Source of the DNA: Chloroflexota bacterium
GTDB taxonomy: Bacteria; Chloroflexota; Limnocylindria; Limnocylindrales; CSP1-4
Assembly (NCBI GenBank): GCA_016191395.1
Contig: JACPOS010000006.1
Span: forward strand, 1 to 64,000
Reading direction: 5' to 3'
Length of the DNA stretch: 64,000 nt
The position numbers and the translations under genes were made by a program. Below are positions 62,327-64,000 of the stretch, piece after piece. Numbering within the stretch: position 1 is the stretch's first letter; the number at the start of each line of letters is the position of its first letter. The notes under the pieces are model-generated. The model had not been told where the DNA came from, did not search any database, and saw only the letters and a program-made list of their open reading frames with translations.

Positions 62327-63192
62327 CCGGATGTCGACCAGGTATTGACTCCACCCCCAATGTTGCCGTTGCCGAAACCGTAAACATTGTTCGCGGAGTA
62401 GTACGTGGTCGTTGTTCCACATGTGGGCAGCGGGAACCAACTTGAGGTTCGATAAGTAGCGTTCGTGTACCCAGTACCAACCGTGTGATTCGCGTTGTAG
62501 TAGGCACTTTGATAGTGATAGATTTCAGACCACCCGTTCCACGATGCCCACTGCCGAGAATCCCAATAGACAAGGTTGGACACTGTGCCCGTGCTCGTAT
62601 CGTAGGTCCAACTTATGTTGTTCCTGACTCCATTGAGGAGCAGCGGGACAGGGTCGACCCAAACGGTTGAGAAGTAGCCGGACGTGTTGACAAGCGCGAG
62701 GGGCGTGGGGCTGGCTGCGTTGTCGACCGAAGTCGGGATCGTTGAAGCGGCCTCGGCCTTTCCACTGGAGTCCGGTACGGGTGCAGCTGTGGTGGCACCA
62801 ACTTCGAGGAGAATCTGATTCTTCTTGGGATCGACGGCGATCTCTCTGAACCAAACCCTTCCGGAGAACACCCGAACTGCGAATGGGTACGAGTATCCGC
62901 CGTTTGATGGAATACCTGAGATGACCCAGTACGACTTGAAGGTCAGATCCGATGGGACGGGCAGGTCCACGGCCTGGACCGAATCTCCCGCAAAGTCAAC
63001 TGGGCTGACAATCTGCGCTGCCGCGCTCGTTATCGCGTATGGCAATCCTTGGGAACGCGCGACGCCAACGGTAGGGCCTACGGCCACGCTGGCCACCACA
63101 GCCATCACCATCAGCCGAATCGGGGCTCGATACCGACCTAGCAAAGAGGCGGGCCGGGCTCGCCCCGCCTTCCGGACAGGGGTCGAGATCAT
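62284..63192 (-). CDS. Secreted protein, unknown function
   Basis: A 302-residue exported protein. A long basic N-terminus precedes the signal helix (LMVMAVVASVAVGPTVGVAR). The mature part is Ser/Thr/Asn/Tyr/Trp-rich and predicted beta (SYWVISGIPSNGGYSYPFAV, RVFSGRVWFREIAVDPKKNQ, WASWNGWSEIYHYQSAYYNA, NNVYGFGNGNIGGGVNTWST), with a Cys pair near the end. No family is recognised. GGGAG precedes ATG at 63192; a GTG one codon earlier is possible. Composition is less GC-rich than the core genes, like the cassette at 52260. Confidence 0.72.
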   Translation of the reverse strand: MISTPVRKAGRARPASLLGRYRAPIRLMVMAVVASVAVGPTVGVARSQGLPYAITSAAAQIVSPVDFAGDSVQAVDLPVPSDLTFKSYWVISGIPSNGGYSYPFAVRVFSGRVWFREIAVDPKKNQILLEVGATTAAPVPDSSGKAEAASTIPTSVDNAASPTPLALVNTSGYFSTVWVDPVPLLLNGVRNNISWTYDTSTGTVSNLVYWDSRQWASWNGWSEIYHYQSAYYNANHTVGTGYTNATYRTSSWFPLPTCGTTTTYYSANNVYGFGNGNIGGGVNTWSTSGCLFLMRYYGGAGR

Positions 63193-63306
63193 CACGAGTC
63201 TCCCTTTCGTGTGTGAGGCCCTCAGTGTACGCGCCGTCCGCTACGGTTGTCGTGAGCTCTCGTCAACTTGCGTGAACGGACTCAACTTGTTGCCGTCGGG
63301 AGCTAG

Positions 63307-63338
63307 TGTGCGCAATACTGTGCGCATGAGTGTGCGCA
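63307..63338. promoter_or_regulatory. VapB operator: three TGTGCGCA units at 12-bp spacing
   Basis: TGTGCGCA occurs at 63307-63314, 63319-63326 and 63331-63338, exactly 12 bp apart; the middle copy ends in the A of the antitoxin start codon. Each unit contains the palindrome TGCGCA. This fits binding of ribbon-helix-helix antitoxin dimers on one face of DNA to repress the promoter and block the ribosome site. Confidence 0.85.
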
Positions 63339-63580
63339 CCAATCTGCTGCTGCCCGAAGACCTGGTGGAGCAACTCGATCGAATTGCCGGTCCCCGAGGT
63401 CGGAGCCGATACGTCGCCGACGCGGTCCGGGAACGTCTACGGCGGGACGAACGCATGGCGGCGATCAAGGCTGCGGCCGGCCTCTGGCGTGATCACCCGC
63501 TGTTCCCCACCTCCGAGGCAGTTGTCGAATGGGTCCGCGAACTCCGGCGGGAGAAGACCGACTCCAGCGACACGCCATGA
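63326..63580 (+). CDS. vapB: VapB-like ribbon-helix-helix antitoxin
   Basis: An 84-residue protein. The N-terminal RHH domain (VRTNLLLPEDLVEQLDRIAG ... RSRYVADAVRERLRRDE) binds DNA. The C-terminal part (LFPTSEAVVEWVRELRREKT) should wrap and inhibit the toxin. Its stop overlaps the toxin start (ATGA), giving the antitoxin-first order of VapBC modules. Confidence 0.9.
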   Translation: MSVRTNLLLPEDLVEQLDRIAGPRGRSRYVADAVRERLRRDERMAAIKAAAGLWRDHPLFPTSEAVVEWVRELRREKTDSSDTP

Positions 63581-63957
63581 GGTACATGCTTGATACGACC
63601 TTCGCGGTCGACTACCTGCGTGATGACCCGGACTGCGTGGCTCGCTTCGCGCGGCTGTTCGAAGATGGTGACGAGCCGTACGTCAATGAGGTCGTCCTGT
63701 GCGAGCTCGCCGTGGGCGTTCGCGCCACGGACGACCCGAGGTTCCTGGCATTCGTGCGGGCCGTGTCGTTCGTCCAGCCCGGGCCAGAGGTGGCTCTCCA
63801 GGCCGGGATCTGGCGCCGCGAAGCGCGGCGAACTGGGCGGACCTTGAGCCTCTCAGACTCGTTGATCGCCGCAGCCGCCAATGGTCTTGGCGGCCCTGTC
63901 CTCACGCGGAACGGCGGCGATTTCCTCCTGGCCCCGATCCGGGTCGAGACGTACTGA
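63577..63957 (+). CDS. vapC: VapC-like PIN-domain toxin
   Basis: A 126-residue PIN-domain ribonuclease. The acidic active site is visible in LDTTFAVDYL (Asp6 and Asp12), VLCELAVG, LSDSLIAAAA and TRNGGDFLLA. VapC toxins cleave tRNA or rRNA when the antitoxin is degraded. It is coupled to vapB. The last 43 bases of the window after its stop hold no feature I can name. Confidence 0.93.
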   Translation: MRYMLDTTFAVDYLRDDPDCVARFARLFEDGDEPYVNEVVLCELAVGVRATDDPRFLAFVRAVSFVQPGPEVALQAGIWRREARRTGRTLSLSDSLIAAAANGLGGPVLTRNGGDFLLAPIRVETY

Positions 63958-64000
63958 TTCGGTCGGGATGGCTACTCGCCGGTGAAGCGGGGAGGGCGCT

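Overview
The window is very GC-rich (about 70% by eye) and gene-dense. It has short intergenic gaps, many GTG starts and many 1-4 base stop/start overlaps. F420-type enzymes (a TIGR03557-like luciferase-family oxidoreductase and an F420/NADP-reductase-like protein), a three-part proton-translocating transhydrogenase, Pro/Thr/Ala-linked lipoproteins and a LAL-type LuxR regulator suggest a soil or freshwater Chloroflexota (Limnocylindria-like); a high-GC actinobacterium is the main alternative. No rRNA or marker gene settles this. One tRNA is present.

Layout. 1-137: right end of an IS481/IS3-like element. 158-8602: S9 peptidase, small lipoprotein, CMD-family protein, zinc alcohol dehydrogenase, VanY-like peptidase, glycosyltransferase and a secreted amidase. 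8728-13438: redox and sulfur genes (F420 oxidoreductase, MBL-rhodanese, CPBP protease, VOC protein, F420/NADP reductase-like). 13693-16589: pntAA-pntAB-pntB. 16624-25359: zinc-ribbon protein, YbaK, GNAT, AlaX, a tiny ORF with a strong terminator, a LAL regulator, an MFS transporter coupled to an orphan DNA methyltransferase. 25486-35755: membrane proteins (SH3-like, NERD-like), hydrolase, tRNA-Ile(UAU), class V aminotransferase, sulfurtransferase, Crp regulator, a 128-bp inverted-repeat element, ATP-dependent DNA ligase, GNAT and a decayed gene. 35784-39371: complete glycine betaine/choline-type ABC transporter. 39493-48704: molybdo-oxidoreductase, cupin, an operon of TolB-like lipoprotein, ECF sigma factor and anti-sigma-like propeller, an orphan sugar-binding lipoprotein, HxlR and SufR-like regulators with visible operators. 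48708-51849: serine hydrolase, IscA-type protein, degenerate GGDEF protein.

Accessory regions. 51856-53791 is a lower-GC two-gene cassette (secreted protein plus lipoprotein) between two identical 142-bp direct repeats that both read as the same protein segment; it is the least explained structure here. 61964-63957 is a second lower-GC patch with a membrane protein, a secreted protein and a VapBC module whose operator is three TGTGCGCA units spaced 12 bp apart.

Catabolic block. 54076-61867 is a phenylacetate locus. TetR regulator, NTF2-like protein, PaaA, PaaB, PaaC and PaaD form one overlapping minus-strand operon. 3-hydroxyacyl-CoA dehydrogenase (PaaH-like) and 3-oxoadipyl-CoA thiolase (PaaJ-like) lie further along, with an MBL hydrolase inserted on the other strand. 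PaaE, PaaG, PaaZ and PaaK are not in the window.
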